A stretch of 64,000 bases of DNA from NCBI RefSeq assembly GCF_009931615.1, contig NZ_CP046620.1, forward strand, positions 186,001 to 250,000, written 5' to 3'. The position numbers and the translations under genes were made by a program. Below, piece after piece: positions 34,366-43,234 of the stretch; the stretch's first letter is position 1; each line of letters opens with the position of its first letter. This stretch comes from Algicella marina. Lineage in GTDB: Bacteria; Pseudomonadota; Alphaproteobacteria; Rhodobacterales; Rhodobacteraceae. The notes under the pieces were generated by a model. The model worked only from the letters and a program-made list of their open reading frames with translations, was not told the DNA's origin and searched no databases.

Positions 34366-36404
34366 GCCGGCATCGGCTTGGCGTCTATACGCTCGGATTC
34401 CTGAACAACAGGCCCCTGCGCCGCATCCTGTCCCTTGCGGGCTGGGAAGTGGTGCCGGGGTGGCGGCCTGGCACCTGCGATGCCATCGGCGTGTGGGGAC
34501 GGCGGCCGGTTTCTTCGCGCGGGCTGGCAGTGGCGCGGCGTACTGGCGTGCCGGTGCTGAACGTGGAGGATGCGTTTCTGCGCTCCGTCCGGCCCGGCTA
34601 TGCCGGTGAGCCACCGACGGGGATTATCCTTGATGATCTCGGTCTCTATTTCGACGCTTCGCAGCCCTCGCGGCTGGAGGAGATGCTGCAATCTGGCGAT
34701 CTGTCGGACCCTGCTTTGATGGCGCGGGCGGCAGCGGGGATCGCGTTTCTGCGGCGGCACAAACTCTCAAAATACAATGCGTGGGAGCCGGCGGACCTGC
34801 CGGAGCCGGGTTTCGTGCTGGTGATCGATCAGACGCGGGGCGATGCCTCGATCCGGCTGGGTGGAGCGCATGAGGCTGATTTTGCGGCGATGCTGTCCGA
34901 GGCGAAGGCCGCGCATCCCGACCGCCGGATCGTGGTGCGCACGCATCCGGAGGTTTCCGCCGCGAAGAAGCGCGGGCATTTCGGAACTGAGGATTGCGAT
35001 GCGCGGACGGAGCTTTTCACCGCTCCGGCCAACCCGTGGGACCTGCTGGAGCGGGCCGAGGCAGTCTATTGCGTGACCAGCCAGATGGGGTTCGAGGCGC
35101 TGATGGCGGGGCACCGGCCGGTGGTGTTTGGCCAGCCCTACTACGCCGGCTGGGGACTGACGGAGGATCGCAAGCCGCTGGCGCGGCGAACGGCGCGGCG
35201 CAGTGTGGAGGAGGTTTTCGCCGCGGCGATGCTGCTCTACCCGACATGGGTGGACCCGTGTCGCGACCGACTTTGCGATTTCGAGGAGGCAGCGCTGCAA
35301 CTGGCGGAAGCCGCGCGGGCGTGGCGCGAGAATGCGCGCGGCGCGGTGTGCGTGGGCATGAAGCCGTGGAAGCACGCGCCGATGCGGGCGTTTCTGAAGG
35401 GTGCCAAGGGAGTGCCGAGGTTCGAGCATGACCCGGAGAAGGCGGCGGCGCTGGCACGGGCCGAGGGCCGCGAGGTGATCGTCTGGGCGGGCAAGGAAAC
35501 GCCGGAATTGCGGGCGGCCTGCGGCGATGATGTGCCGCTGCGGCGAATGGAGGACGGGTTTCTGCGTTCCGTCGGGCTGGGGGCGCAGCTTTTGCCTGCG
35601 GCCTCGCTGGTGCTGGATGACGAGGGCATCTATTTCGACCCGACGCGGCCGAGCCGGATGGAGCGGCTGATCGCGGAGGCCTGCGTGATCGGCGCTGGGG
35701 AACGGGCGCGGGCCGAGGCGCTGCTGGCGCGCGTGGTGGCGGCGAAGGTGACGAAGTACAACGTCGGCGCGGAGGTGCCGGAATTGCGGGTGCCCGCGGG
35801 CAAACGGGTTGTGCTGGTGCCGGGGCAGGTGGAGGATGACGCCTCGATCCGGCTGGGCACAGGGGAGGTTTCCACCAATCTGGCGCTTTTGCGGCGGGCA
35901 CGGGCGAGGTTCCCCGATGAATACGTGATCTACAAGCCGCATCCGGATGTGGAGATCGGCCTGCGCAAGGGCGCCATCGCAGAGACCGATCTGGCGGGTC
36001 TGGCGGATTTCGTGGCGCGCGATATGTCGGCAGCCGATCTGATGGACCGGGCGGACGTGATCGTGACGATGACCTCGCTGATGGGGTTCGAGGGGCTGAT
36101 GCGCGGGCTGGAGGTGCATTGCCTCGGCATGCCGTTCTATGCCGGTTGGGGACTGACGGAGGATCACGGGCAGGTGTGCGACCGGCGGGTGGCGCGGCCC
36201 GATCTGGTGGCGCTGGTGCATGCCAGTCTGATCACCTATCCGCGTTATTTCGACCCTGTCAGCGGGCGGGCGTGCAGCGCCGAGGTGATCCTCGACCGGT
36301 TGGCGGAGCGTGTGCCGCAGGTATCGCGCAACCCGCTGCGGCGAGCGCGTTGGCTCGCGGCCGTGCAGTACCGGCTACGCGGGTTCGCGCATTTATGGCG
36401 GTGA
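34278..36404 (+). CDS. kpsC: Capsule polysaccharide Kdo transferase, KpsC-like
   Basis: The 708-residue product has two homologous halves, as in KpsC, which alternates two Kdo linkages. Each half has a LILDDLGLYFDASQPSR- or VLDDEGIYFDPTRPSR-type segment, a KLSKYN/KVTKYN motif, D-DASIRLG, RTHPEV/KPHPDV, and a QMGFEALMAGHRPVVFGQPYYAGWGLTED-type end. Recognisable family sequence starts only at about residue 33 (RLGVYTLGFLNN). No standard start codon exists between the ATG at 34278 and that point, so either the long overlap with the upstream gene is real or a non-standard start is used. Confidence 0.9.
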   Translation: MDENPDGNLADTQLHGGRGAGGRSADGQLSRHRLGVYTLGFLNNRPLRRILSLAGWEVVPGWRPGTCDAIGVWGRRPVSSRGLAVARRTGVPVLNVEDAFLRSVRPGYAGEPPTGIILDDLGLYFDASQPSRLEEMLQSGDLSDPALMARAAAGIAFLRRHKLSKYNAWEPADLPEPGFVLVIDQTRGDASIRLGGAHEADFAAMLSEAKAAHPDRRIVVRTHPEVSAAKKRGHFGTEDCDARTELFTAPANPWDLLERAEAVYCVTSQMGFEALMAGHRPVVFGQPYYAGWGLTEDRKPLARRTARRSVEEVFAAAMLLYPTWVDPCRDRLCDFEEAALQLAEAARAWRENARGAVCVGMKPWKHAPMRAFLKGAKGVPRFEHDPEKAAALARAEGREVIVWAGKETPELRAACGDDVPLRRMEDGFLRSVGLGAQLLPAASLVLDDEGIYFDPTRPSRMERLIAEACVIGAGERARAEALLARVVAAKVTKYNVGAEVPELRVPAGKRVVLVPGQVEDDASIRLGTGEVSTNLALLRRARARFPDEYVIYKPHPDVEIGLRKGAIAETDLAGLADFVARDMSAADLMDRADVIVTMTSLMGFEGLMRGLEVHCLGMPFYAGWGLTEDHGQVCDRRVARPDLVALVHASLITYPRYFDPVSGRACSAEVILDRLAERVPQVSRNPLRRARWLAAVQYRLRGFAHLWR

Positions 36405-36452
36405 CCGGTCGGTCGCTCGAGGACTGGCCAACGGCGTGAATACTGCGCGCGG

Positions 36453-37568
36453 TCAGGCGGTGGACATATGAGCCAGCAGGCCGTTCCGGGGGCGCCAGAC
36501 GCTCATGATATCAGAGCCGAGAGGGCGGGTCTCGATATGTTCCAAGTCCGGTGCCTCCTCCAGCCTTGCGAAGGGTAGGGCGCCTAAGGCGGGGAGACCG
36601 GTGCCGCCGATGGCCTTGCCGGCGGTTATCCAGACGATCTCGTCAATCAGGCCTTCGGCCAGCAGCGCCGCCGCCAATTGGCCACCACCTTCGCAGAGAA
36701 TACGGGTCAGCCCCTTTTCCGCCAGCGCCTCCAGCGCGTCTGTCAGGTTCAACTTGCCCGGTACGGCCTCCGGCACCGGAATGATTTCCGCGCCGAGGGC
36801 CGCGAGTTCCGCGCTTTCCGCCCTTGGCCCGCACAGACACCAGAGCGGTTGTTGACGCGCGGTGCGGGCGAGGTGGCTGTCGGCGGGTAGCGCCAGTTTC
36901 GACGACAGGACGATGCGGACGGGCAGGGGCGGGACGTGGCCGAGATGGCGAATATCGAGGCGCGGATCGTCGGCCAGCGCCGTACCCGCGCCGATGAGGA
37001 CGGCATCATGGGTGGCGCGAAGGTGATGGGCATAGATGCGGGCCATCGGGCCGGTGATCCAGCGGCTTTCGCCGGAGGCCATGGCGATGCGGCCGTCGAC
37101 AGTTGTTGCCAGTTTCAGGGTGACGAAGGGGCGTCGACGGTGGATGCGGGTGAGGAAACCGGCGTTCACTGTGGCTGCCTGCCTGGCAAGAAGGCCGGTC
37201 TGGACCTCGATCCCGGCGGCCTGCATCCGGGCAATGCCGGCACCGGCGGTGCGCGGGTCGGGATCCCGGAGGGCGACATGGGCGCGTTTGATGCCGGCGG
37301 CGACGAGGGCATCGGCGCAGGGCGGCGTGTGGCCGTGGTGGGCGCAGGGCTCAAGCGTTATGTAGGCGGTGGCGCCACGAGCTTCAGCGCCGGCATCGGC
37401 CAGCGCCTGTGGCTCCGCGTGGGGCCGGCCGCCATCGGCGGTGCGGGCGGAGGCAAGCATCCGGCCATCCTTCACCAGAACGCAGCCGACGGTAGGGTTG
37501 GGCCATGTCCGCCCGAGGCCCTGACGCGCGAGTGCGAGGGCGTGGTGCATCCAGTCGGCGTGGTCCAT
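36453..37568 (-). CDS. ribD: Bifunctional diaminohydroxyphosphoribosylaminopyrimidine deaminase/reductase
   Basis: From the ATG at 37568, four bases after the nrdR stop, the product is 371 residues. The N-terminal deaminase carries the zinc motifs PHAEPQAL and PCAHHGHTPPCADAL; the C-terminal reductase shows FVTLKLATTVDGRIA, GAGTALADDPRL and ILCEGGGQLAAALL. It performs the second and third steps of the pyrimidine branch of riboflavin synthesis. It is separated from ribE by the oppositely oriented capsule genes. Confidence 0.95.
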   Translation of the reverse strand: MDHADWMHHALALARQGLGRTWPNPTVGCVLVKDGRMLASARTADGGRPHAEPQALADAGAEARGATAYITLEPCAHHGHTPPCADALVAAGIKRAHVALRDPDPRTAGAGIARMQAAGIEVQTGLLARQAATVNAGFLTRIHRRRPFVTLKLATTVDGRIAMASGESRWITGPMARIYAHHLRATHDAVLIGAGTALADDPRLDIRHLGHVPPLPVRIVLSSKLALPADSHLARTARQQPLWCLCGPRAESAELAALGAEIIPVPEAVPGKLNLTDALEALAEKGLTRILCEGGGQLAAALLAEGLIDEIVWITAGKAIGGTGLPALGALPFARLEEAPDLEHIETRPLGSDIMSVWRPRNGLLAHMSTA

Positions 37569-37572
37569 CGGA

Positions 37573-38049
37573 TCAGGCGGGTTCTTCGGGGCCGGGCTCC
37601 GGTGGGCGCAGTTCGGAGACGAAATCCTCGAAATCGTCGGCTGCCTGGAAATTCTTGTAGACGCTCGCAAACCTGACGTAGGCAACGGTGTCGATGCGGG
37701 CCAGTGTTTCCATGACGATCTCGCCGATCTTGTCGGAGGGGATGTCGGCGTCGCCGAGGCTTTCCAGCCGGCGGACAATGCCGGAGATCATCTGGTCAAC
37801 GCGCTCCGGCTCTATCGGACGTTTCTGAAGCGCGATGCGGATGGAGCGTTCCAGCTTGTCGCGATCAAACGGCTCGCGTTTCTGGTTCTTCTTGATGACG
37901 ACGAGATCGCGGAGCTGAACCCGCTCGTAGGTGGTGAAGCGGCCGGCGCAGGCGGGGCAGAAACGGCGGCGGCGGATGGCGACGTGATCCTCGGCAGGGC
38001 GCGAATCTTTCACCTGTGTGTCGACATTTCCACAAAATGGGCAGCGCAT
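37573..38049 (-). CDS. nrdR: Transcriptional repressor NrdR
   Basis: The 158-residue product has the N-terminal zinc ribbon (MRCPFC and FCPAC, four cysteines) followed by RFTTYERVQ, then the ATP-cone domain ([20 protein letters not shown] to residue 140). NrdR senses ATP/dATP and represses ribonucleotide reductase genes by binding paired NrdR boxes; none is obvious in this window. Its closeness to ribD is conserved in alphaproteobacteria. Confidence 0.95.
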   Translation of the reverse strand: MRCPFCGNVDTQVKDSRPAEDHVAIRRRRFCPACAGRFTTYERVQLRDLVVIKKNQKREPFDRDKLERSIRIALQKRPIEPERVDQMISGIVRRLESLGDADIPSDKIGEIVMETLARIDTVAYVRFASVYKNFQAADDFEDFVSELRPPEPGPEEPA

Positions 38050-38224
38050 CCCCGGTACCTCGTGTCGTTCAGGATTATTACCTCAACCACTATAGGGGCG
38101 TCGCTACAATTTGAGTAGAGGGCTTGTGCGCCCCACGATATGGGGCGTTGCCGTTGCATCACGCTTTGGCGGGAGAGTGCCCGCGGGCCTGCTGGTACCG
38201 CGTGGGTGCTGCGCCGCGCAGACC

Positions 38225-38401
38225 TCAGGCGGCGTGGCTGGAGAACGCTCCCGAGAGCGCGGGGTGCTGGCGCCAGCTCATCAGGAAGGCGAGCGCATAG
38301 GCGACGGGTGAGGGGCGGGAATCGGGTGCTGCGGTGTTGGATTTCACGCCGGGTGCGGGAAAAGCGCCGTTCGATTCAAGGCCATAGGGGATGTTTGCCA
38401 T
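38225..38401 (-). CDS. Small protein of 58 residues, unknown
   Basis: A short frame starts at an ATG (MANIPYGLESNGAFPAPG) with GGAG eight bases upstream and ends in AFSSHAA before TGA. It is the best coding candidate in the 458-base gap between nrdR and the YjbQ gene. The C-terminal third (VAYALAFLMSWRQHPAL) is amphipathic to hydrophobic. A TTGACA at 38482-38487 (read leftwards) could be a -35 element for it, without a clear -10. No homologue recognised. Confidence 0.45.
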   Translation of the reverse strand: MANIPYGLESNGAFPAPGVKSNTAAPDSRPSPVAYALAFLMSWRQHPALSGAFSSHAA

Positions 38402-38507
38402 GAGGAATACTCCACTAACTGCGAGACTGTGCGTGCAAAATGCTGCACCTGCGTAATGTCTCTGCCTCGAAGCGCGAGTGATGTCAATAAAATGAGTGAA
38501 AATAGGT

Positions 38508-38906
38508 TTATCTGCTTAGATGCAGTGCAACATTGCGGCGATGCGGGCGCGTGCGATGCTCCACGAGATAGATACCCTGCCACGTGCCGAGCATGAGGCG
38601 ACCATTGCGGACCGGGATCTGGAGGGAAGTCGGCAGCAGCGCCGCCTTGATGTGGGCCGGCATGTCATCGGGGCCTTCGGTGGTGTGGCGCAAATAGGCG
38701 AACGAAGGATCATCGGCCGGAGGGATGAAGCGCTGGAGCCAGTTGAGCAGATCCGTCTGTACGTCCGGATCGGCGTTTTCCTGGATCAGCAACGAGCAGG
38801 ACGTATGGCGGACAAAGAGCGTCAGAACTCCGTCGCCCTCGGCATGGGCCGCGGCCTGTCGCGTGAAATCGTAGAAACCCGGTCCGTTGGTTTCGATGGT
38901 GATCAT
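38508..38906 (-). CDS. YjbQ family protein (UPF0047)
   Basis: The 132-residue product from the ATG at 38906 has the family signatures FVRHTSCSLLIQENADPDV near residue 33 and the C-terminal LMLGTWQGIYLVEHRTRPHRR. Members form trimers with histidines and a cysteine in a putative active site; a weak thiamin phosphate synthase-like activity was reported for some. Start overlaps the DUF4166 gene stop (ATGA), making a coupled four-gene group with the genes up to 40157. Confidence 0.9.
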   Translation of the reverse strand: MITIETNGPGFYDFTRQAAAHAEGDGVLTLFVRHTSCSLLIQENADPDVQTDLLNWLQRFIPPADDPSFAYLRHTTEGPDDMPAHIKAALLPTSLQIPVRNGRLMLGTWQGIYLVEHRTRPHRRNVALHLSR

Positions 38907-39430
38907 GGAAGTGTCTCCGGGGTCAGGGTGCCGGTGTAGCGAACGAGAAGGCCGGTTCCGGGCAGGGCGGCGGCAATGTCGAAGGCGAAGCTGCCATCCG
39001 GTGCCTGCCATTCGCGGGAACTGCTGCGCGGCGTCAATGCGCCGGGCATCGGCAGGCCTAGCAGGGTGAGGCGGGTTATGACTATGTGGAGGGTGTCGTC
39101 CGCGAACGTCGGGAGCAGGTGCAGGGTGGACGGGCCGAGCCTCTCGACGATCCGGTCTTTGAAGGCGAGCCGCGAGGACAGGCGGTGCGTGCCAAACTCT
39201 CGGTGCCAGTGTTCTCCGGTTTCGGTTTCCTCGACAGTGACGCGCAACCGGGTTGTACCGGCGGGCGGGAAGCCGCCGAGCCGGATGGCGAGTGCGGCGA
39301 GGAGACCACGGCCGTGGGTGAGCGTGGCGGTGCCGCTGAAGCTGCGTGGAGACGGCCCGGCGTGGAAGGCACGCAGGGCTGGGGGAAGGCGGGTGAAGGC
39401 CGGACCGAGGGCGGCGGCGAAGGGGCTCAT
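38903..39430 (-). CDS. DUF4166 domain protein
   Basis: The 175-residue product matches DUF4166: LGPAFTRLPPALRAFHAG at the start, SFSGTATLTHGRG, and GEHWHREFGTHRLSSRL. The domain is also found fused to saccharopine-reductase-like proteins. Function unknown. It overlaps its neighbours by four bases on both sides, so it is translationally coupled with the DCC-type protein and YjbQ. Confidence 0.85.
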   Translation of the reverse strand: MSPFAAALGPAFTRLPPALRAFHAGPSPRSFSGTATLTHGRGLLAALAIRLGGFPPAGTTRLRVTVEETETGEHWHREFGTHRLSSRLAFKDRIVERLGPSTLHLLPTFADDTLHIVITRLTLLGLPMPGALTPRSSSREWQAPDGSFAFDIAAALPGTGLLVRYTGTLTPETLP

Positions 39431-39882
39431 ACGGTGTCCATGAAGCGGGCGCGCAGAGACGGCTCGGGCACGAGGCAGGTGCTGCGGCGACCGAAGATGC
39501 GGTAGCGGTTGCGGGCGACGAGGTGGTAGAGGGGAGCCTTGACCAGCCCCGGCAGGTGGCGAAGGAGGCCTAGCGCTCGCCAGGGCCAGCCGAGCGCGGT
39601 CATTGCGGCGGCGAAGGCATCCAGATTCTGGTGAATCTGACCGCCGGTGAGGACGAGATTGGTCTCGAAATCATCCAGGGGAAGGCCGAGTTCGCTGTAG
39701 AGGCGTTGGCCCAGTTGTCCTTGTGCAGTGGCGAAGCGGAAGCGCTGTTGCCTGTCGTGACGGAGGATGAAGCGGAAGAAGCGTGAGCAAAGGACGCAGT
39801 TGCCGTCAAAGACGATCAGGTCATTGTTGGCAAGGGTCCGGCGGAGATCGGCAGAGAGGCCGGTGACGGGCGTGGGCATCAC
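39427..39882 (-). CDS. DUF393 / DCC-type thiol-disulfide oxidoreductase-like protein
   Basis: The 151-residue product has the DCC family core: LIVFDGNCVLCSRFFRFILRHD places an Asp-x-x-Cys-x-x-Cys motif near residues 26-32. The segment FRFATAQGQLGQRL follows. It ends in the conserved RYRIFGRRSTCLVP. The thioredoxin-like CxxC suggests a redox role, but no substrate is known. Coupled by four-base overlaps to the DUF4166 gene and the small membrane protein gene. Confidence 0.88.
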   Translation of the reverse strand: MMPTPVTGLSADLRRTLANNDLIVFDGNCVLCSRFFRFILRHDRQQRFRFATAQGQLGQRLYSELGLPLDDFETNLVLTGGQIHQNLDAFAAAMTALGWPWRALGLLRHLPGLVKAPLYHLVARNRYRIFGRRSTCLVPEPSLRARFMDTV

Positions 39883-40157
39883 CGGTCGGGTAGAGCCATG
39901 ACGGCGATGGCGGTCTGGACACCGGCGAAGACGATGCCGTTGAGCACGAAGAAGACCACGGCGGCCAGCCAGCCGCCATGGACGCTGGAGACGAGATGGC
40001 CGAGTCCGGCGGTATCGGTGACGAGGATGAGAGTGGTGAAGAGCGCCGCGGCGGTGAACCCCATGGCGGAATGAAAGATGTAGAACCGGATCAGGCGTGG
40101 CAGGCGGGCAAGGGCGCGCGGGCGGTTGCGAAAAGGGTTGGTGCTGTCAAACGCCAT
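39879..40157 (-). CDS. Small membrane protein, two helices
   Basis: From the ATG at 40157 the product is 92 residues. A basic N-terminus (NRPRALARLPRLIRFY) is followed by two membrane segments (FTAAALFTTLILVT and WLAAVVFFVLNGIVFAGVQTAIAVM). It is the first gene of the four-gene coupled group running left to YjbQ. The 121 codons in frame upstream look like noncoding sequence. No family name recognised. Confidence 0.72.
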   Translation of the reverse strand: MAFDSTNPFRNRPRALARLPRLIRFYIFHSAMGFTAAALFTTLILVTDTAGLGHLVSSVHGGWLAAVVFFVLNGIVFAGVQTAIAVMALPDR

Positions 40158-40604
40158 GGTGCCTCCGGGCGGAGCGTATACCCTGAGGATACGGGGTTTC
40201 AGGGGACGATCAAGTGGTGCGGGCGCGGCTTCTGGCCGCCCCGGGTTCGGGACTGCGTCCCTCACCGGCCCGCCCGCCAGCCTTGCGGGCGATTGGGGTG
40301 CTGAGGGAGGTGGGCAGGCCACTGATGCTAAGGATTTTTGCCTGACAACGGAAATGGGAGGTTCGATCTCCGCCCAACGGCGCGGAAAGAAGATCGGAGC
40401 CGCCGCGCCAGCGCCGACCCGCCCGGACGGCGCGGCACTTTGGCTGGTGGTCGCGCTTTGAACGGATGTTGAGCGATGTGGCAGGGATAGAGTGCGGTGA
40501 GCTGTGGGTGCGAGCGCCACCTCGCGGGGCGACGCTGGCGTGGCTTGTGCTTTGCGTGCACGTAGGACTGGGGGTTTTTATCCTTCCCTACGGTACAGAT
40601 CGTT
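40158..40604. other. Intergenic region, no gene seen
   Basis: About 447 bases between two leftward genes. It holds a strong hairpin, CGCCCGC at 40271-40277 with GCGGGCG at 40285-40291, lacking a T-run on either strand, and so perhaps a rho-dependent or processing structure. A GGTTCGATC at about 40359 is reminiscent of a tRNA T-loop, but no tRNA can be folded around it. The open frames here have no protein-like composition. Confidence 0.6.
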
Positions 40605-41096
40605 TTAAAGCACAGCGAAAGGTTTTGACCCGTGAGCTCCTAAGAATGCTTCAATCAAACGTGCCTTCTCGACTTCGGGCTCTTCGGAAGTTTTCCAGAA
40701 GAGCAGTAGTGTATCGCTCTGTTCGATTTGCCAGAGCAGTCTGCCACCCCAATGTCCTACAGCTTCGCCCATTCCGAACCTCACTAACTCATTCGTTCGC
40801 TTTTTGAGGCCGCGCTGGTTGGCCTTGCCCGCAGATGCGCGTCCAAAATAGAGAAGCAGACTTGTCCGAACCCAATTGCGCTCCAACTCCAGGAGACCAA
40901 CATTTGGGTCTTTGCCTTTAAAGAAACCTCCGGTGCCTATCTGCAGCCATCTCGGTTCAAGATCGGATGGAGCTGCAACGCAATAAACACCCGGTTCCCG
41001 TGGAACGACGCCTGACCTATCTCTGAGTGTACGAACAGATACCCCACCGACAAACCCCAGACTCTCGAGGTCTTCGATGGTGGCCAGCTTGTTCAC
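40605..41096 (-). CDS. GIY-YIG-like protein of unknown function, coupled to rpoD
   Basis: The frame overlaps the rpoD stop by four bases if it starts at the GTG at 41096, giving 163 residues. The sequence looks like a genuine globular protein: [84 protein letters not shown]. The GVYCVA...LLYFGRAS spacing recalls the GIY-YIG nuclease fold, but the signature residues are altered, so catalytic activity is uncertain. It would be read on the rpoD transcript. Confidence 0.7.
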   Translation of the reverse strand: MNKLATIEDLESLGFVGGVSVRTLRDRSGVVPREPGVYCVAAPSDLEPRWLQIGTGGFFKGKDPNVGLLELERNWVRTSLLLYFGRASAGKANQRGLKKRTNELVRFGMGEAVGHWGGRLLWQIEQSDTLLLFWKTSEEPEVEKARLIEAFLGAHGSKPFAVL

Positions 41097-43111
41097 TGAT
41101 CCAGGAAACTCCGCAGCTTCCGGCTCCGGCTCGGGTGTTTTAGCTTGCGCAGCGCCTTTGCCTCGATCTGGCGGATGCGTTCGCGTGTCACCGAGAACTG
41201 CTGGCCGACTTCTTCCAGCGTGTGGTCGGTGTTCATGCCGATGCCGAAGCGCATGCGCAGGACGCGTTCTTCGCGGGGGGTCAGCGATGCGAGCACCCGC
41301 GTTGTGGTTTCCTTCAGGTTGCCCTGAATCGCGCTGTCGAGCGGCAGGACGGCGTTTTTGTCCTCGATGAAATCGCCGAGTTGGCTGTCTTCCTCGTCGC
41401 CGATGGGCGTTTCCAAAGAGATCGGTTCCTTGGCGATCTTCATCACCTTGCGGACCTTCTCCAGCGGCATCTGCAGCTTCTCGGCCAGTTCCTCCGGCGT
41501 CGGTTCGCGGCCGATCTCGTGGAGCATCTGGCGGCCAGTGCGCACCAGTTTGTTGATGGTCTCGATCATGTGCACAGGGATGCGGATCGTGCGGGCCTGA
41601 TCGGCGATGGAGCGCGTGATCGCCTGACGGATCCACCATGTGGCGTAGGTGGAAAACTTGTAGCCGCGGCGGTATTCGAACTTGTCGACGGCCTTCATCA
41701 GGCCGATGTTGCCTTCCTGGATGAGATCGAGGAACTGCAGACCGCGGTTGGTGTATTTCTTGGCGATGGAGATCACGAGGCGGAGGTTGGCCTCGACCAT
41801 TTCCTTCTTGGCGAGGCGGGCTTCCTTTTCGCCCTTCTGGACCTGATTGACGATGCGACGGAACTCGGAGATGTCGACGCCGACGTATTGGCCGACCTCT
41901 GCCATCTCGGCACGGATATCCTCCACCTGCGGGCGAAGCTTGTCTGTAAGCACGTCCCAGCCGCGGCCATCATTATCGGCTATGCGGTCAAGCCAGCTCG
42001 GATCCAGCTCCGAGCCCTTGTATTCGTCAATGAAGTCGCGGCGGCTGATGCGGGCGCTGTCAGCCAGCTTCACCATCGCGCCATCGAGGCTCATGATCTT
42101 GCGGTTGATGCCGTAGAGCTGATCGACCAGCGCCTCGATGCGGTTGTTGTGGAGGTGAAGCGAGTTCACTTCCTGAACGATTTCCGCGCGCAGGCGCTGA
42201 TAGTCGAGTTCCTGCATGGACGAGAAGCTCTCATCCTCGTTCAGTGCGGCGGACATGCGGCTGTCCTGCATCGCGGCGAGGCGGGCGTAATCGTTGGCGA
42301 TGCCGTCAAGTGTTTCGAGCACCTGCGGCTTCAGGCTGGCCTCCATCGCCGCGAGTGACAGGTTGGCCTGTTCGTCCTCGTCATCCTCGTCGTCGTCGGT
42401 GGCACGGGTTTCGCCTTCTTCGCCCTCGCTCTCCGAAGCTTCGGATTTTACGGGAGCTTCGTTGGCGGTGGCAGGGGCGGTGCCAGTGTTGGCCGCCGGA
42501 ATCACCGCTTCGTCTTCGCCATCTTCGTCCATGGAGGCGCCGAAGGTCGTCTCCAGGTCGATCACGTCGCGCAGCATGACCTCCTCTTCGAGAAGTTCGT
42601 CGCGCCAGATGGTAATGGCCTGGAAGGTCAGAGGGCTTTCGCAGAGGCCCGCGATCATCGTGTTGCGGCCGGCCTCAATGCGTTTGGCGATGGCGATCTC
42701 ACCCTCGCGGGACAACAGCTCCACCGAGCCCATCTCGCGCAGGTACATGCGCACCGGGTCGTCGGTACGGTCGAGCGTTTCGTTGGAAGCCGAGGTGGTC
42801 GCAAGTTCGCGGGACTTGGAAGCGCCCTCCACGAGTTCCGTCGATGTGATGGGCTGGGCGTCCTCGTCGGCTTCCTCGGCCTCGATGACGTTGATGCCCA
42901 TCTCCGAGAGCATGGCCATCACGTCCTCGATCTGCTCGGACGAAACCTGGTCAGACGGCATGACTTCGTTGAGCTCGTCATAGGTGATGTAACCGCGGGC
43001 TTTCGCCTGAGCGATCATCTTCTTGACGGCGGCCTGGCTCATGTCGAGCATGTGGCCTGCGCCCTCGTCCTTCTCGTCCGTCTTGACCTGGTCGTTGTCT
43101 TTCGCGGCCAT
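41093..43111 (-). CDS. rpoD: RNA polymerase primary sigma factor (sigma-70)
   Basis: The 672-residue product has all regions of a group 1 sigma factor: region 1.1 near residues 20-100, region 1.2 ([21 protein letters not shown]), a large acidic non-conserved insert (about 190-260) with runs of Glu and Asp, region 2 ([24 protein letters not shown]), region 3, and region 4 ([27 protein letters not shown] ... [28 protein letters not shown]). It directs transcription of housekeeping genes. It lies downstream of dnaG, the classical macromolecular-synthesis arrangement. Confidence 0.97.
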   Translation of the reverse strand: MAAKDNDQVKTDEKDEGAGHMLDMSQAAVKKMIAQAKARGYITYDELNEVMPSDQVSSEQIEDVMAMLSEMGINVIEAEEADEDAQPITSTELVEGASKSRELATTSASNETLDRTDDPVRMYLREMGSVELLSREGEIAIAKRIEAGRNTMIAGLCESPLTFQAITIWRDELLEEEVMLRDVIDLETTFGASMDEDGEDEAVIPAANTGTAPATANEAPVKSEASESEGEEGETRATDDDEDDEDEQANLSLAAMEASLKPQVLETLDGIANDYARLAAMQDSRMSAALNEDESFSSMQELDYQRLRAEIVQEVNSLHLHNNRIEALVDQLYGINRKIMSLDGAMVKLADSARISRRDFIDEYKGSELDPSWLDRIADNDGRGWDVLTDKLRPQVEDIRAEMAEVGQYVGVDISEFRRIVNQVQKGEKEARLAKKEMVEANLRLVISIAKKYTNRGLQFLDLIQEGNIGLMKAVDKFEYRRGYKFSTYATWWIRQAITRSIADQARTIRIPVHMIETINKLVRTGRQMLHEIGREPTPEELAEKLQMPLEKVRKVMKIAKEPISLETPIGDEEDSQLGDFIEDKNAVLPLDSAIQGNLKETTTRVLASLTPREERVLRMRFGIGMNTDHTLEEVGQQFSVTRERIRQIEAKALRKLKHPSRSRKLRSFLDQ

Positions 43112-43178
43112 CTACTGCTCCAACTGACTGCTGGGCCCGTGAAAAGGCCCGTTTTCAGGGTTTGTCGAATGTCTCTGA

Positions 43179-43193
43179 CGAATCACTGATTCG
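43179..43193. promoter_or_regulatory. 15-bp perfect palindrome upstream of rpoD
   Basis: CGAATCA and TGATTCG flank a single central base, in the 123-base gap between dnaG and rpoD. It may be an operator or the stem of a processing site; there is no T-run as in a terminator. The surrounding sequence is AT-rich compared with the genes. Confidence 0.5.
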
Positions 43194-43234
43194 CAATGTG
43201 ATTCTTTTTTTACTTTGGCGGGTGTAGCCTGATT

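Noticed and set aside
40340-40385. Possible tRNA, from a GGTTCGATC T-loop-like sequence
   Set aside because: No matching acceptor stem, anticodon arm or D-arm can be found around it, and the T-stem has a mismatch.
43112-43178. Terminator between dnaG and rpoD
   Set aside because: A short GGGCC/GGCCC stem exists but there is no T-run in the leftward direction.
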